Assembly (NCBI RefSeq): GCF_003712105.1
Contig: NZ_RHLG01000002.1
Span: 434,001 to 498,000 of the forward strand
Reading direction: 5' to 3'
DNA: 64,000 nucleotides
Origin: Winogradskyella sp.
GTDB lineage: Bacteria; Bacteroidota; Bacteroidia; Flavobacteriales; Flavobacteriaceae
This document shows positions 9,718-19,280 of the stretch, in pieces. The notes under the pieces were generated by a model. The model was given only the letters and a program-made list of their open reading frames with translations. It had not been told where the DNA came from and did not search any database. Position 1 is the first letter of the stretch, and each line of letters starts with the position of its first letter. The position numbers and the translations under genes were made by a program.

Positions 9718-10422
9718 TCAAAGACATACGCTCCAAAGCTTGTCGTTTGGTAAAGGTGCTTCAATCTTAATAAGTTCTTTTTTTACAGGATGAATAAATT
9801 CAAGATATCTTGCATGTAAACTAATACTTCCGTCTTTGTTACTGCGTTCGTAACCATACTTTAAGTCGCCTTTAATTGGGCAACCAATAGCAGATAATTG
9901 TGATCTAATCTGGTGATGTCTTCCGGTTTCAAGATTAATCTCGAGTAAAAAGAAATTATCTAGACGCTTTTTAATTTCATAATGAAGTATAGCTTTTTTG
10001 CTGTTTTCTACTTCTTTAATGTATGCTCTAGACTTGTTGTTTTTTGGATTCTTTTTTAGCCAATTTATTAGCGTATCTTTTTGTTTTGATGGCTCATTTT
10101 TTACTAATGCCCAATATGTTTTTTTAGCTTGTTTTTCAGCAAATAGCTTGTTTAATCGTGGTAGTGCTTTACTAGTTTTAGAAAAAAGAACAATTCCTGT
10201 TGTTGGCCTATCTAATCGGTGTACAACACCTAGGTATACATTTCCAGGCTTGTTGTATTTTTCCTTGATATACGCTTTAACCACATCACTTAATGGTTTA
10301 TCACCTGTCTTATCTCCTTGTACAATGTCGCCAGAACGTTTATTTATTACAATAATGTGATTATCCTCGTAAATCACCTGAAGATTATCTTTATTCGATA
10401 ATAGTTTATTACCCCTTTGCAT
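9718..10422 (-). CDS. RluA-family RNA pseudouridine synthase
   Basis: 234 residues. The catalytic motif HRLDRPTTG lies at 68-76 with Asp71 as nucleophile, followed by the RluA-type ETGRHHQIRSQLSAIGCPIKGD motif. There is no N-terminal S4 domain, as in the compact RluA/RluC-like single-domain enzymes. The target uridine cannot be told from sequence. ATG overlaps the upstream cupin stop as TAATG, which indicates translational coupling. Confidence 0.9.
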   Translation of the reverse strand: MQRGNKLLSNKDNLQVIYEDNHIIVINKRSGDIVQGDKTGDKPLSDVVKAYIKEKYNKPGNVYLGVVHRLDRPTTGIVLFSKTSKALPRLNKLFAEKQAKKTYWALVKNEPSKQKDTLINWLKKNPKNNKSRAYIKEVENSKKAILHYEIKKRLDNFFLLEINLETGRHHQIRSQLSAIGCPIKGDLKYGYERSNKDGSISLHARYLEFIHPVKKELIKIEAPLPNDKLWSVCL

Positions 10423-10925
10423 TAGTGTCTGGTAAATGCTTTTATTAAAGCTTTATGCTCAGGATATTTTTCAACAAGCATGTCATGCGATGCTAATTCA
10501 AAATCTCTAAAATCAAACCCTGGAGATACTGTACAACCCACCAAAGCAAAAGTGTCAGGATTTTTAACTTTTGCAGCAAACCAATCGTGTTTTTGTACTG
10601 TAAATTGAGGAATTTCTCCATTACTTATATCATTACCAATTTTAATGGTACTGAGGCTTCCATTTTCAGAGATAACATGTAGTTCTATAGCATCTCCTAT
10701 GTAAAAATGCCAAGTCTCGTCTTGATTAATCTTATGAAACGCAGAAAAGTCACCTGACTCCAATAAATAGTATATGCTTGTTGCATAATTTCTATCGCCT
10801 TGAAAATTATCTGTTAGGTTTGAATTTGGAATTACACCTTCGCTTCTATAAACTTCTCTGAAGTAACCACCTTCTGGATGTGGCTGCAAATCAAGGGTTT
10901 TAATAATCTCTTTTACCGAAATCAT
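10422..10925 (-). CDS. Cupin of the DUF985 family
   Basis: 167 residues. LQPHPEGGYFREVYRS near the start, SIYYLLESGDFSAFHKINQDETWHFYIGDAIELHVI in the middle and ALVGCTVSPGFDFRDFELA near the end are the DUF985 cupin hallmarks. The barrel probably binds a small ligand or metal; no activity is established. Five bases after panB and overlapping the pseudouridine synthase start, it is the middle gene of a three-gene minus-strand unit. Confidence 0.88.
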   Translation of the reverse strand: MISVKEIIKTLDLQPHPEGGYFREVYRSEGVIPNSNLTDNFQGDRNYATSIYYLLESGDFSAFHKINQDETWHFYIGDAIELHVISENGSLSTIKIGNDISNGEIPQFTVQKHDWFAAKVKNPDTFALVGCTVSPGFDFRDFELASHDMLVEKYPEHKALIKAFTRH

Positions 10926-10930
10926 TTAGT

Positions 10931-11749
10931 TTAATACTGTTCTTTATCGTTAGGAAAATCTTGAGATTTTACATCTTCAACATACTGACCAATAGCTTTG
11001 GTCATGTCTTCGTAAAGATTCATGTAACGTCTTAAAAAACGCGGATTAAACTCATGTGTCATTCCAATCATGTCGTGTAGTACAAGAACTTGACCATCTA
11101 CACCATCGCCAGCACCAATACCAATTATAGGAATCGAAACACTTTCAGCAACTTCTTTTGCTAGTGCAGCTGGTATTTTTTCTAAAACAATAGCAAAGCA
11201 ACCTATTCTTTCTAGCATTTTTGCATCTTCTTTAAGCTGCAAAGCTTCTTGTTCTTCTTTGGCTCTAACTGTGTAAGTCCCAAATTTGTATATCGATTGC
11301 GGTGTTAATCCTAAATGTCCCATAACAGGTATACCAGCGTTCAGGATTCGTTTTATTGAATCTTTTATTTCTTTGCCACCTTCAAGTTTTACGGCATGTC
11401 CGCCAGACTCTTTCATGATTCGTATAGCAGAACGCAAAGCTTCTTTTGGATCGCTTTGGTAAGTTCCAAAAGGTAAATCCACCACAACTAATGCTCTGTC
11501 AATTGCTCTAATCACAGATGATGCATGATAAATCATTTGGTCTAATGTGATTGGTAATGTTGTTTCGTGACCCGCCATAACATTACTAGCAGAGTCACCA
11601 ACTAGTATAACATCAACTCCAGCACCATCAACAATTTTTGCCATGGTATAATCGTATGCCGTAAGCATAGATATTTTTTCATCATTAGACTTCATGTCTA
11701 CTAATGATTTCACGGTAACGCGTTTGTATTCCTTTTTTGCTACAGACAT
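10931..11749 (-). CDS. panB: 3-methyl-2-oxobutanoate hydroxymethyltransferase
   Basis: 272 residues, full length for PanB, which adds a hydroxymethyl group from methylenetetrahydrofolate to ketoisovalerate in pantothenate and CoA synthesis. Visible hallmarks are [59 protein letters not shown] and [21 protein letters not shown]. It is first in a minus-strand unit with the cupin and pseudouridine synthase. No other pantothenate genes lie in the window. Confidence 0.96.
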   Translation of the reverse strand: MSVAKKEYKRVTVKSLVDMKSNDEKISMLTAYDYTMAKIVDGAGVDVILVGDSASNVMAGHETTLPITLDQMIYHASSVIRAIDRALVVVDLPFGTYQSDPKEALRSAIRIMKESGGHAVKLEGGKEIKDSIKRILNAGIPVMGHLGLTPQSIYKFGTYTVRAKEEQEALQLKEDAKMLERIGCFAIVLEKIPAALAKEVAESVSIPIIGIGAGDGVDGQVLVLHDMIGMTHEFNPRFLRRYMNLYEDMTKAIGQYVEDVKSQDFPNDKEQY

Positions 11750-11857
11750 AGATTAGGTGAATTAGTGAACGGTAAAAATAATGAGTTTTGTTAAACTTTT
11801 GTTTAACTTTAATATGAAATGCATTTTTGACGGTATTTTGAAAGAAATTAACTCATC

Positions 11858-12331
11858 ATGAAAAAATATACGCTATTCGCCATTACACTATTATTCGTAA
11901 GTTTTGGTTTTTCTCAAAATTCTGAAGAAGAAAACGTGAAAGAAACTATTATTGAATTCTTTGATGCATTCCATAAGCAAGATACTGTTAAGCTTAAGAG
12001 CATGGCAAAAGGAAATGTTCAATTACAGTCTATCTCTAAGAATAAAGAAGGCAAAACCAGATTAAGCGAAAATGATTACAATCAGTTTGTAAGAAGTATT
12101 GCCGGTATTCCTAAAGACAAAACTTTTGAGGAAAAATTACTTGGATTTGATATTAAAATTGATGGTAACATGGCCAATGCTTGGACACCATACGAGTTTT
12201 GGTTTGATGGAAACTTTAGCCATTGTGGTGTAAACTCTTTTCAACTTGTAAAGGTAGAGGAAGACTGGAAAATTATCTATTTGGTGGATACCAGAAGACG
12301 ACAAGGCTGTAAAGCTATGACTAAGAACTAA
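11858..12331 (+). CDS. Secreted NTF2-like (SnoaL/DUF4440-type) protein
   Basis: 157 residues. A signal peptide ends near FGFSQ (residue ~20). The mature part has the NTF2-fold pattern: an N-terminal helix ([22 protein letters not shown]), an outer strand with [15 protein letters not shown], and a final [15 protein letters not shown]. It is probably a periplasmic small-ligand protein or enzyme of unknown role. Its last four bases overlap the convergent serine deaminase gene. Confidence 0.75.
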   Translation: MKKYTLFAITLLFVSFGFSQNSEEENVKETIIEFFDAFHKQDTVKLKSMAKGNVQLQSISKNKEGKTRLSENDYNQFVRSIAGIPKDKTFEEKLLGFDIKIDGNMANAWTPYEFWFDGNFSHCGVNSFQLVKVEEDWKIIYLVDTRRRQGCKAMTKN

Positions 12332-13752
12332 CAGTCGCTTAAGTTTACTTGTACTGCTAAGCCACCTTCACTTGTTTCTTTATATTTGGAAGCCATATCC
12401 TTGGCTGTTTCCCACATTGTTGCAATTACCTTATCCAGAGGTATTTTGGTATCTTTTGGATTTCTATCTAAAGCCATTTCGCAGGCGTTAATAGCTTTAA
12501 TAGCGCCCATAGCATTGCGCTCAATACAAGGAATTTGAACCAATCCACCAATTGGGTCACAGGTTAACCCTAAGTGATGCTCCATAGCTATTTCGGCAGC
12601 GATAAGAACTTGTTCAGGAGAGCCACCCATAAGTTCTGTTAATGCACCAGCAGCCATTGCAGAAGATACACCAATCTCAGCCTGACAGCCACCCATAGCC
12701 GCAGATATGGTTGCTCCTTTTTTAAATAAACTTCCGATTTCTCCTGCTACTAAAAGAAACTTTTTAATATCATCAAAATTCCCATCATGATTTTCGATAA
12801 CCAAGTAATACATCAAAACGGAAGGAATAACACCAGCACTACCATTTGTTGGTGCCGTGACTACACGTCCCAAAGAGGCGTTTACTTCATTTACAGCCAA
12901 AGCAAAGCAGGATACCCATTTTAAAATCTGCCTAAACTTTACTTCGGTATTTCTAATAGCGTATATCCATTCGACAGCATTATTGTATGGTGTATCTCCT
13001 TTAAGTTTTTTGTGCGTCTCGTATGCTCTACGAATTACATTAAGTCCACCAGGTAAAATACCTTCAGTATGGCAGCCGACATACATACTATCGAGCATTA
13101 CATCCCAAATAGCTTTTAATTTATCGTCTATTCTATCAGGGTCACGTAATGACAATTCATTTTTTAAAACCAGTTCGCTAATAGATACACCTTGTGTATT
13201 GCAATAGGCTAAGAGTTCTGTAGCTTTCTCAATAGGGAAAGGAAGTGTGTTGAATTTCTCAATTTGTCGCTTAGCACGTTTACGTTCTTCTTGTACCACA
13301 AATCCACCACCAATAGAATAATAGGTGTCTGTAACTTCTTTACCGTTGCGTAAAATGGCTTTAAAAGTCAACCCATTAGGATGAAAATCTAAGAATGCTC
13401 TATTAAAAACAATACTTTCATTAAAATTAAAGGGAATCAGTTTTTCTGAATTTAATTTTAAGGTATTACTGTCTTTTAAATCGTCAATTGCATTGGTAAT
13501 ATTTTCTATGGGATAAGTTACTGGGTCAGTACCTAATAATCCCATAACTACAGCAATATCCGTGGCATGACCTTTACCAGTTAAAGCAAGAGAACCATAC
13601 AATTCCACCGAAACACTTGCAACCATGGTAAACTCTTCTTCTCGCTGCAATTTTTCAATCCAAGATTTTGCAGCTCTCCAAGGTCCAAGCGTATGCGAAC
13701 TTGAAGGTCCAACACCAATACTCAGCATGTCAAAAACAGAAATACTTTCCAT
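12328..13752 (-). CDS. sdaA: L-serine ammonia-lyase, single-chain [4Fe-4S] type
   Basis: 474 residues, with the beta domain first ([18 protein letters not shown]) and the alpha domain after it ([25 protein letters not shown], then [22 protein letters not shown]). The conserved cysteines in these segments are the expected iron-sulfur ligands. The enzyme deaminates serine to pyruvate in the cytosol. A TATATTTG promoter box lies 24 bases upstream. Alone on its strand. Confidence 0.95.
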   Translation of the reverse strand: MESISVFDMLSIGVGPSSSHTLGPWRAAKSWIEKLQREEEFTMVASVSVELYGSLALTGKGHATDIAVVMGLLGTDPVTYPIENITNAIDDLKDSNTLKLNSEKLIPFNFNESIVFNRAFLDFHPNGLTFKAILRNGKEVTDTYYSIGGGFVVQEERKRAKRQIEKFNTLPFPIEKATELLAYCNTQGVSISELVLKNELSLRDPDRIDDKLKAIWDVMLDSMYVGCHTEGILPGGLNVIRRAYETHKKLKGDTPYNNAVEWIYAIRNTEVKFRQILKWVSCFALAVNEVNASLGRVVTAPTNGSAGVIPSVLMYYLVIENHDGNFDDIKKFLLVAGEIGSLFKKGATISAAMGGCQAEIGVSSAMAAGALTELMGGSPEQVLIAAEIAMEHHLGLTCDPIGGLVQIPCIERNAMGAIKAINACEMALDRNPKDTKIPLDKVIATMWETAKDMASKYKETSEGGLAVQVNLSDC

Positions 13753-13775
13753 TTATAAGATTGATTTTGTTAGTG

Positions 13776-13783
13776 CAAATATA
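13776..13783 (-). promoter_or_regulatory. Candidate -7 box TATATTTG for sdaA
   Basis: Reads CAAATATA on the plus strand, a perfect TAnnTTTG on the minus strand, 24 bases upstream of the sdaA start. Confidence 0.5.
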
Positions 13784-13816
13784 GATGTTGTTTAAGTAAG
13801 GTTTTGAATAATGCCA

Positions 13817-13850
13817 AATAAAAAAGCCTGAAAATAGTTTCAGGCTTTGT
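13817..13850 (-). terminator. Intrinsic terminator of the collagen-like lipoprotein gene
   Basis: Arms AAAGCCTGAAA (13823-13833) and TTTCAGGCTTT (13838-13848) are perfectly complementary with a four-base loop. On the minus strand the stem is followed by TTTTTATTT. It lies 20 bases after the stop at 13870. Confidence 0.8.
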
Positions 13851-13869
13851 AATATATTTTATTTGATAA

Positions 13870-14373
13870 TTATCGTCTTGGAAAGCTATCTATATTATAT
13901 AGTTCCATTACATTATTAATATCTGAATAGTCTACTCGTCCAACATTATCTGCTGGTACTACTACCACTCTAAATACTTGGTCTTGCGTCCATACATCAT
14001 CAAGGTTATCAAGATCAGAACCTTCAAGGAAGAAGCGTACATCTAACTGTGTGAAATCAAAATTATATACAAGATCATTTCCATCTTGGAAGATTATAGT
14101 TTGTGGCATTAATCGCCATACATCTTGTCCATTGATGGTATCCCAAAGAATATAAACTAAGGTAACGTCAGTAGGAAATACATCAAATCCGTAAGGTTCT
14201 ATAAATTCAAAATTGTTCGCAGCATTAAAGTCAACTACAATTTCAAACGCTGAAGAAGCTATAATAGCGCCATCTTGTCCATCAAAGCCATCAAATCCCG
14301 GAGGTCCTTGTGGGCCTTCACAAGCAGTAAATAGTAATCCAAAAACAGTAATTAGGGTAAGTATGCGTTTCAT
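13870..14373 (-). CDS. Lipoprotein with short collagen-like N-terminus
   Basis: 167 residues. Lipobox LLFTAC (Cys18) is followed at once by six Gly-x-y triplets (GPQ GPP GFD GFD GQD GAI, residues 20-37). The remaining ~130 residues look all-beta, are rich in Asp, Asn and aromatic residues, and match no family I can name. Bacteroidota have a group of small lipoproteins with this GPxGPxG opening; their function is not known. Followed by a strong terminator; divergent from dnaK. Confidence 0.7.
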   Translation of the reverse strand: MKRILTLITVFGLLFTACEGPQGPPGFDGFDGQDGAIIASSAFEIVVDFNAANNFEFIEPYGFDVFPTDVTLVYILWDTINGQDVWRLMPQTIIFQDGNDLVYNFDFTQLDVRFFLEGSDLDNLDDVWTQDQVFRVVVVPADNVGRVDYSDINNVMELYNIDSFPRR

Positions 14374-14453
14374 AATAAAGAGAGTTTTTCTTTTATCGTA
14401 TCAAATGTCATACCATAAATCTCATAGGATTTTTTTGTTTTAAATTTTTTATG

Positions 14454-14466
14454 TGACATGATGTCA
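14454..14466. promoter_or_regulatory. Operator-like dyad TGACAT-G-ATGTCA
   Basis: Perfect 13-base odd palindrome in the 197-base divergent gap between the collagen-like lipoprotein gene and dnaK. Further half sites are ATGTCA at 14405-14410 and TGACAT at 14491-14496. It looks like a binding site for a dimeric regulator; the protein is unknown. Confidence 0.4.
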
Positions 14467-14570
14467 TATTTTTTCTACTGGCATAATCATTGACATAAAC
14501 AAATCGAATTAAAATTGAATCATATTATAATTTCTGCGTAAGCGGAAACTTTTAAAACTATAAACAAACT

Positions 14571-16478
14571 ATGAGTAAGATTATTGGAATCGATTTAGGT
14601 ACAACAAACTCTTGTGTTTCAGTAATGGAAGGTAATGAGCCTGTTGTAATCCCTAATGCAGAAGGTAAAAGAACAACACCTTCAGTTATTGCTTTTGTTG
14701 AAGGTGGCGAAATTAAAGTTGGTGACCCAGCTAAGCGTCAGGCAGTAACAAACCCTACAAAAACAGTTTATTCTATTAAACGTTTTATGGGTAATAAATA
14801 TTCAGAATCTAAAAACGAAGCAGAACGTGTACCATATAAAGTGGTAAAAGGTGATAACGATACGCCTCGTGTGGATATCGATGGTCGTCTATACACACCA
14901 CAAGAATTATCAGCGATGATTCTTCAAAAAATGAAGAAAACTGCTGAAGATTATTTAGGAGCAGATGTTAGTAGAGCTGTAATTACTGTACCGGCTTACT
15001 TTAACGATGCGCAACGTCAAGCGACAAAAGAAGCTGGTGAAATAGCAGGACTTAAAGTAGAGCGTATTATTAATGAGCCTACAGCTGCGGCATTAGCTTA
15101 CGGTATGGATAAAAAAGGTACTGACCAAAAAATCGTAGTATTCGATTTTGGTGGTGGTACGCATGATGTATCTATCCTTGAACTAGGTGACGGTGTATTC
15201 GAAGTATTATCAACTGATGGTGATACACATTTAGGTGGTGATGATGTTGATGAAAGAATTATAGACTGGTTAGCTGAAGAATTCATTGCTGACGAAGATA
15301 TGGACTTACGTAAAGACCCAATGGCTTTACAACGTCTTAAAGAAGCTGCTGAAAAAGCTAAGATAGAATTATCATCGTCTTCACAAACAGAGATTAATTT
15401 ACCATATGTAACGGCTACAGCTAGTGGTCCTAAGCACTTAGTACGTACATTATCTCGTGCTAAATTTGAGCAATTAATTGACGATTTAATCAAAAGAACA
15501 ATAGAGCCATGTGAAACTGCATTAAAATCTGCAGGATTATCAAAATCTGATATTGATGAGGTCATTCTAGTAGGTGGTTCTACACGTATTCCTGCGGTAC
15601 AAAAAGCAGTTGAAGATTTCTTCGGTAAGGCACCAAGCAAAGGTGTTAATCCAGACGAAGTTGTATCTCTTGGTGCTGGTATTCAAGGTGGTGTATTAAC
15701 AGGTGATGTTAAAGACGTATTACTATTAGACGTAACACCATTATCTCTTGGTATCGAAACTATGGGTAACGTAATGACTAAGCTTATTGATGCTAACACT
15801 ACGATTCCTACTAAGAAGTCGCAAGTGTTCTCAACAGCAGCGGACAATCAGCCATCGGTAGAGATTCACGTATTACAGGGTGAGCGTCCAATGGCAGCAG
15901 ATAACAAAACTATTGGTCGTTTCCACTTAGATGGAATTCCACCAGCAAAACGTGGTGTACCACAGATCGAGGTAACTTTCGATATTGATGCTAATGGTAT
16001 TATTAAAGTATCTGCAGAAGACAAAGCTACTGGTAAAAAACAAGATATCCGTATCGAAGCCTCTTCTGGATTAACAGAAGAAGAAATCGAAAAGATGAAA
16101 GCGGAGGCTGAGGCAAATGCAGAAGCAGATGCTAAAGCAAAAGAAACTGCTGAAAAGTTAAATCAAGCTGATGCTATGATTTTCCAAACTGAAAATCAAT
16201 TATCTGAGTTTGGTGATAAATTATCTGACGATAAGAAAAAGCCAATCGAAGATGCTCTTGAAGAACTTAAGAAAGCATACGAGACTAAAGATTTAGCAGT
16301 TATAGAACCGGCTTTAGAAAAAATCAACGAAGCTTGGAAAGTAGCTAGCGAGGAAATGTATAAAGCACAAGCAGAGGCTCAAGGAGGTGCTGCTGGTCCT
16401 GATGCAGGAGCTGCACAAGGTCAAGCAGAAGCCGAAGGCGATAACGTTGAAGACGTAGACTTCGAAGAAGTGAAATAA
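14571..16478 (+). CDS. dnaK: Chaperone protein DnaK (Hsp70)
   Basis: 635 residues. The ATPase domain opens with [17 protein letters not shown] and carries the second phosphate loop [12 protein letters not shown], where the more usual Phe after Thr is His. The substrate domain begins after the [11 protein letters not shown] linker region. A C-terminal lid ends in a Gly/Ala/Gln tail with the GrpE/J-interacting EDVDFEEVK end. grpE and dnaJ are not adjacent, so dnaK stands alone here. A strong terminator follows. The dyad upstream at 14454 may regulate it. Confidence 0.98.
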   Translation: MSKIIGIDLGTTNSCVSVMEGNEPVVIPNAEGKRTTPSVIAFVEGGEIKVGDPAKRQAVTNPTKTVYSIKRFMGNKYSESKNEAERVPYKVVKGDNDTPRVDIDGRLYTPQELSAMILQKMKKTAEDYLGADVSRAVITVPAYFNDAQRQATKEAGEIAGLKVERIINEPTAAALAYGMDKKGTDQKIVVFDFGGGTHDVSILELGDGVFEVLSTDGDTHLGGDDVDERIIDWLAEEFIADEDMDLRKDPMALQRLKEAAEKAKIELSSSSQTEINLPYVTATASGPKHLVRTLSRAKFEQLIDDLIKRTIEPCETALKSAGLSKSDIDEVILVGGSTRIPAVQKAVEDFFGKAPSKGVNPDEVVSLGAGIQGGVLTGDVKDVLLLDVTPLSLGIETMGNVMTKLIDANTTIPTKKSQVFSTAADNQPSVEIHVLQGERPMAADNKTIGRFHLDGIPPAKRGVPQIEVTFDIDANGIIKVSAEDKATGKKQDIRIEASSGLTEEEIEKMKAEAEANAEADAKAKETAEKLNQADAMIFQTENQLSEFGDKLSDDKKKPIEDALEELKKAYETKDLAVIEPALEKINEAWKVASEEMYKAQAEAQGGAAGPDAGAAQGQAEAEGDNVEDVDFEEVK

Positions 16479-16482
16479 GTTT

Positions 16483-16509
16483 GTCATACTGAACTTGATT
16501 CAGCATCTC
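16483..16509. repeat. Dispersed palindromic repeat, TCATACTGAAC...TTCAGCATCTC type
   Basis: Begins a few bases after the dnaK stop. ATACTGAA and TTCAGCAT pair around CTTGA with one mismatch. I recognise this as a common dispersed intergenic repeat of Bacteroidota genomes; only one copy is seen in the window. Confidence 0.45.
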
Positions 16510-16520
16510 AAAATACACAA

Positions 16521-16550
16521 AGCGCAATCCTAAACTGGGTTGCGCTTTTT
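16521..16550 (+). terminator. Intrinsic terminator of dnaK
   Basis: AGCGCAATCC (16521-16530) pairs with GGGTTGCGCT (16537-16546) with one wobble, a six-base loop and a following T-run. Confidence 0.85.
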
Positions 16551-16590
16551 ATTATAATAAACTGTTATTTTGCAATTAGATAATTAATGC

Positions 16591-17814
16591 ATGTCATTTT
16601 TAGAAAAAATTAGCACCACGTACCAACCTAAACGACTCGCGGTAAAACTTAATGCTAAAGGAGAACAGTCTGTTGTAAAAGGCCATCCGTGGGTGTTTTC
16701 GAATAGCATCGTTAAGATTAATGATGCCGCTAAAACAGGTGATTTAGCAATTGTTTTCAGTAAAAACAAAAATAAAGTCATTGGATTAGGACTATACGAT
16801 GCTGCTTCACCAATACGGATTAAAATGCTCATTAATAGTCCTGCAAACATCAATTCAGAATTCTTTCAAGAGCAAATCAAAAACGCATATCAAAAACGAG
16901 AAGAACTTTTAAAAACCAATACCAACAGTTACCGTTTGTTATTCGGTGAGAATGATGGTTTTCCTGGGTTAATAGCTGATGTGTATGCAGAGGTTTTAGT
17001 TGTTAAATTGTATTCTGAAATATGGTTACCGTATTTAGAAACAATATTACACAGCCTGCAGCAAGTCTCTAATTCAAAAACTGTTGTTGTCCGTTTAAGT
17101 CGTGGGTTACAAAATAGCTCAAATCATAATTTAAATGATGGTGATGTTGTTTATGGAACACTAGAAAACGAAACTATACAGTTCGTTGAGCATGGTGTCA
17201 ACTTTTCTGCTAATGTTATTAAAGGGCATAAAACGGGCTATTTCCTAGACCATCGTGAAAATAGGAGACGTGTTGGTGAGCTAAGCAAAGGAAAAACAGT
17301 ATTGGATGTTTTCTCGTATGCAGGCGGATTTTCGGTACATGCTTTGGCAAATGGAGCGGATGAGGTGACAAGTTTGGATATAAGTAAGCAAGCTTTAGAT
17401 ATTGCTCGAGAAAATGGAAAATTAAATTCGTATTCGGGCATTCATAAGACCATTTCAGGAGATGCATTTCAAGAACTAAAAAGTTTAATCAATAAAGGCA
17501 AACGCTACGATGTTGTGGTTATAGACCCACCAAGTTTTGCCAAGCAGCAATCAGAAGTAGAACTGGCAAAGAAGAAATATGCACAACTTGCTGAATTAGG
17601 AGCAAAGCTTACTGCTAAAAAAGGACTTTTGGTTTTAGCATCATGTTCATCAAGAGTATTAGCGCAATCTTTTTTTGATATTAATATCCAAACATTAAGA
17701 CATTACGGGCGCATGTTTAATACGGTCTTAAAAACCCATCATGATAGTGATCATCCAGTGACGTATCCAGAAGGTGCTTATCTTAAATGTGGCTATTATC
17801 AGTTTTTAGATTAA
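16591..17814 (+). CDS. Class I rRNA methyltransferase, RlmI/YccW-like (PUA + SAM domains)
   Basis: 407 residues. The N-terminal PUA-like domain contains VVKGHPWVFSNSI near residue 28 and a second domain follows. The C-terminal Rossmann methyltransferase carries YFLDHRENRR, the motif I region VLDVFSYAGGFSVHAL, and the motif IV DVVVIDPPSFAK. This is the layout of E. coli RlmI, which makes m5C1962 in 23S rRNA; that target is inferred by family. ATG at 16591 is the first in frame and gives the full PUA domain. Confidence 0.9.
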   Translation: MSFLEKISTTYQPKRLAVKLNAKGEQSVVKGHPWVFSNSIVKINDAAKTGDLAIVFSKNKNKVIGLGLYDAASPIRIKMLINSPANINSEFFQEQIKNAYQKREELLKTNTNSYRLLFGENDGFPGLIADVYAEVLVVKLYSEIWLPYLETILHSLQQVSNSKTVVVRLSRGLQNSSNHNLNDGDVVYGTLENETIQFVEHGVNFSANVIKGHKTGYFLDHRENRRRVGELSKGKTVLDVFSYAGGFSVHALANGADEVTSLDISKQALDIARENGKLNSYSGIHKTISGDAFQELKSLINKGKRYDVVVIDPPSFAKQQSEVELAKKKYAQLAELGAKLTAKKGLLVLASCSSRVLAQSFFDINIQTLRHYGRMFNTVLKTHHDSDHPVTYPEGAYLKCGYYQFLD

Positions 17815-17842
17815 AGTGTTATGCACGCATAATATATTTCTG

Positions 17843-17850
17843 TATATTTG
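17843..17850 (+). promoter_or_regulatory. Candidate -7 box TATATTTG
   Basis: Perfect TAnnTTTG 20 bases upstream of the flavin oxidoreductase start. Confidence 0.5.
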
Positions 17851-17869
17851 AAAAAACAATTTACTGGCA

Positions 17870-18817
17870 ATGCAAACCAAATTAACAGAACTACTCGGAA
17901 TTAAATATCCAATTATACAAGCACCAATGTTTTTGGTATCTAATGTAGCAATGGTTACTGAAGCAATGAAAGCTGGAATTGCTGGTTGTATACCTGCACT
18001 TAATTACAGAACATTAGATGAACTCAGAGCTGCAATTAGAGAATTAAAAGCCAATAAAGTTGAAGGTGGTTCTTTTGGTTTTAATCTCATCGTTAATAAA
18101 TCTAACATTAAATACAAAGGGCAATTAGAAGTGATTTGTGAAGAAGGTTGTGATTTTATTATTACATCACTTGGAAGTCCAGAAGAAACAATAAAGCAAG
18201 CTCATAAAGTCGGTATTAAGGTGTTTTGTGATGTGGTTGATTTGAAGTTTGCTAAAAAAGTAGAAGGTTTAGGTGCAGATGCTGCTATTGCTGTTAATAA
18301 TGAAGCTGGTGGACACCGTGGTAATTTATCACCAGAAGAACTCACCGGGTTATTAAACAAGGAATTATCAATTCCGGTGATATCTGCTGGAGGTGTTGGT
18401 AAACGAGATGATATTGATAAGATGTTGAGTTACGGTGCAGCAGGTGTTTCTGTTGGAAGTCCGTTTATTGCTTCAACTGAAGCCAATGTTACAGATGAAT
18501 ATAAGCAGGCTTGTGTAGATTACGGCGCTGAAGATATTGTAATGACCGAGCGTATTTCTGGCACACCATGTACAGTGATTAATACGCCTTATGTTCAAAA
18601 GATAGGTACGAAACAAACAGCTATAGAACGAATTTTAAACAAAAACCGTAAGCTCAAAAAATGGGTGAAGATGATACGTTTTTCTATTGGTATGAAAGCC
18701 ACAGAGAAAGCAGCTAAAAAAGCAACATACAAAACGGTTTGGGTTGCTGGTCCTAGCATAGAACATACTACAGCTATACTTCCAGTGAAGGATATTGTGG
18801 CTAAACTTATCGGATAA
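17870..18817 (+). CDS. FMN-dependent oxidoreductase, nitronate monooxygenase-like
   Basis: 315-residue TIM barrel. The start LLGIKYPIIQAPMFLVSNVAMV is typical of the 2-nitropropane dioxygenase/enoyl-ACP reductase II superfamily. NNEAGGHRGN and IPVISAGGVGKRDDIDKMLSYGAAGVSVGSPFIAS are the FMN-phosphate regions. The catalytic His of class I nitronate monooxygenases would be the GGHRG His. True substrate uncertain. Monocistronic with its own promoter box. Confidence 0.88.
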   Translation: MQTKLTELLGIKYPIIQAPMFLVSNVAMVTEAMKAGIAGCIPALNYRTLDELRAAIRELKANKVEGGSFGFNLIVNKSNIKYKGQLEVICEEGCDFIITSLGSPEETIKQAHKVGIKVFCDVVDLKFAKKVEGLGADAAIAVNNEAGGHRGNLSPEELTGLLNKELSIPVISAGGVGKRDDIDKMLSYGAAGVSVGSPFIASTEANVTDEYKQACVDYGAEDIVMTERISGTPCTVINTPYVQKIGTKQTAIERILNKNRKLKKWVKMIRFSIGMKATEKAAKKATYKTVWVAGPSIEHTTAILPVKDIVAKLIG

Positions 18818-18872
18818 TTTCTCTTTTTATTTACTCACAAAAGTTTATATCTTCATAAAGTTTTTTAAAAAG

Positions 18873-18903
18873 TTGTCCCCTTTATTTTTCTCTTAAACGT
18901 CAT
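18873..18903 (+). promoter_or_regulatory. Candidate ECF-type promoter TTGTCCCC-N17-CGTCAT
   Basis: TTGTCCCC at 18873-18880 and CGTCAT at 18898-18903, 30 bases before the YCII gene. CGTC is a common ECF -10 core and TGTC resembles the -35 reported for ECF42 factors (from memory). Suggests autoregulation of the YCII-sigma unit. Confidence 0.45.
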
Positions 18904-18932
18904 AAGGGTATAAACACTAAATTTTAGAACAT

Positions 18933-19280
18933 ATGAAAAATTTTATGATGATTTTTATCGGTGCAGATTATGCTGATTTAGGTCTTTCACCAGAGGAATT
19001 ACAAAACAGAATGGGAAAATGGTTTGCTTGGGGACACAAAATGGAACAAGCAGGAATCCTTAGAGGCGGAGAAGCTTTAACGCCACAAATACGAAGAATA
19101 GTTGGCGAAAACAGAACAGTCACAGATTTAACCTCTGCTGAGGTTAAGGAAATCGTTGGTGGTTACTACACCGTTGAAGCCAAAGATTTTGATGCTGTAC
19201 AAGACATAGCACGAGACTTTCCAGATTATGATTTAGGCGGAACAGTAGAGATTCGTGAAATTATGGTCTTTGATAAATAA
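18933..19280 (+). CDS. YCII-related (DGPF) domain protein
   Basis: 115 residues of YCII/DGPF type (ferredoxin-like fold): MKNFMMIFIGADY, then MGKWFAWGHKMEQAGILRGGEALTP, then EVKEIVGGYYTVEAKDFDAVQDIARDFP and VEIREIM. Proteins of this kind are the standard partner of ECF42 sigma factors, perhaps as enzymes or sensors of the stress. The stop overlaps the sigma factor start as TAATG. Confidence 0.92.
   Translation: MKNFMMIFIGADYADLGLSPEELQNRMGKWFAWGHKMEQAGILRGGEALTPQIRRIVGENRTVTDLTSAEVKEIVGGYYTVEAKDFDAVQDIARDFPDYDLGGTVEIREIMVFDK

Noticed and set aside
9937..9948. TTACTCGAGATT on the minus strand, similar to the dyad element with its centre deleted
   Set aside because: It lies in conserved RluA codons (LETG region) and lacks the TAA centre; likely chance.
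15098..15640. 180-residue minus-strand frame inside dnaK
   Set aside because: Antisense shadow of a highly conserved gene; composition follows dnaK codon bias.
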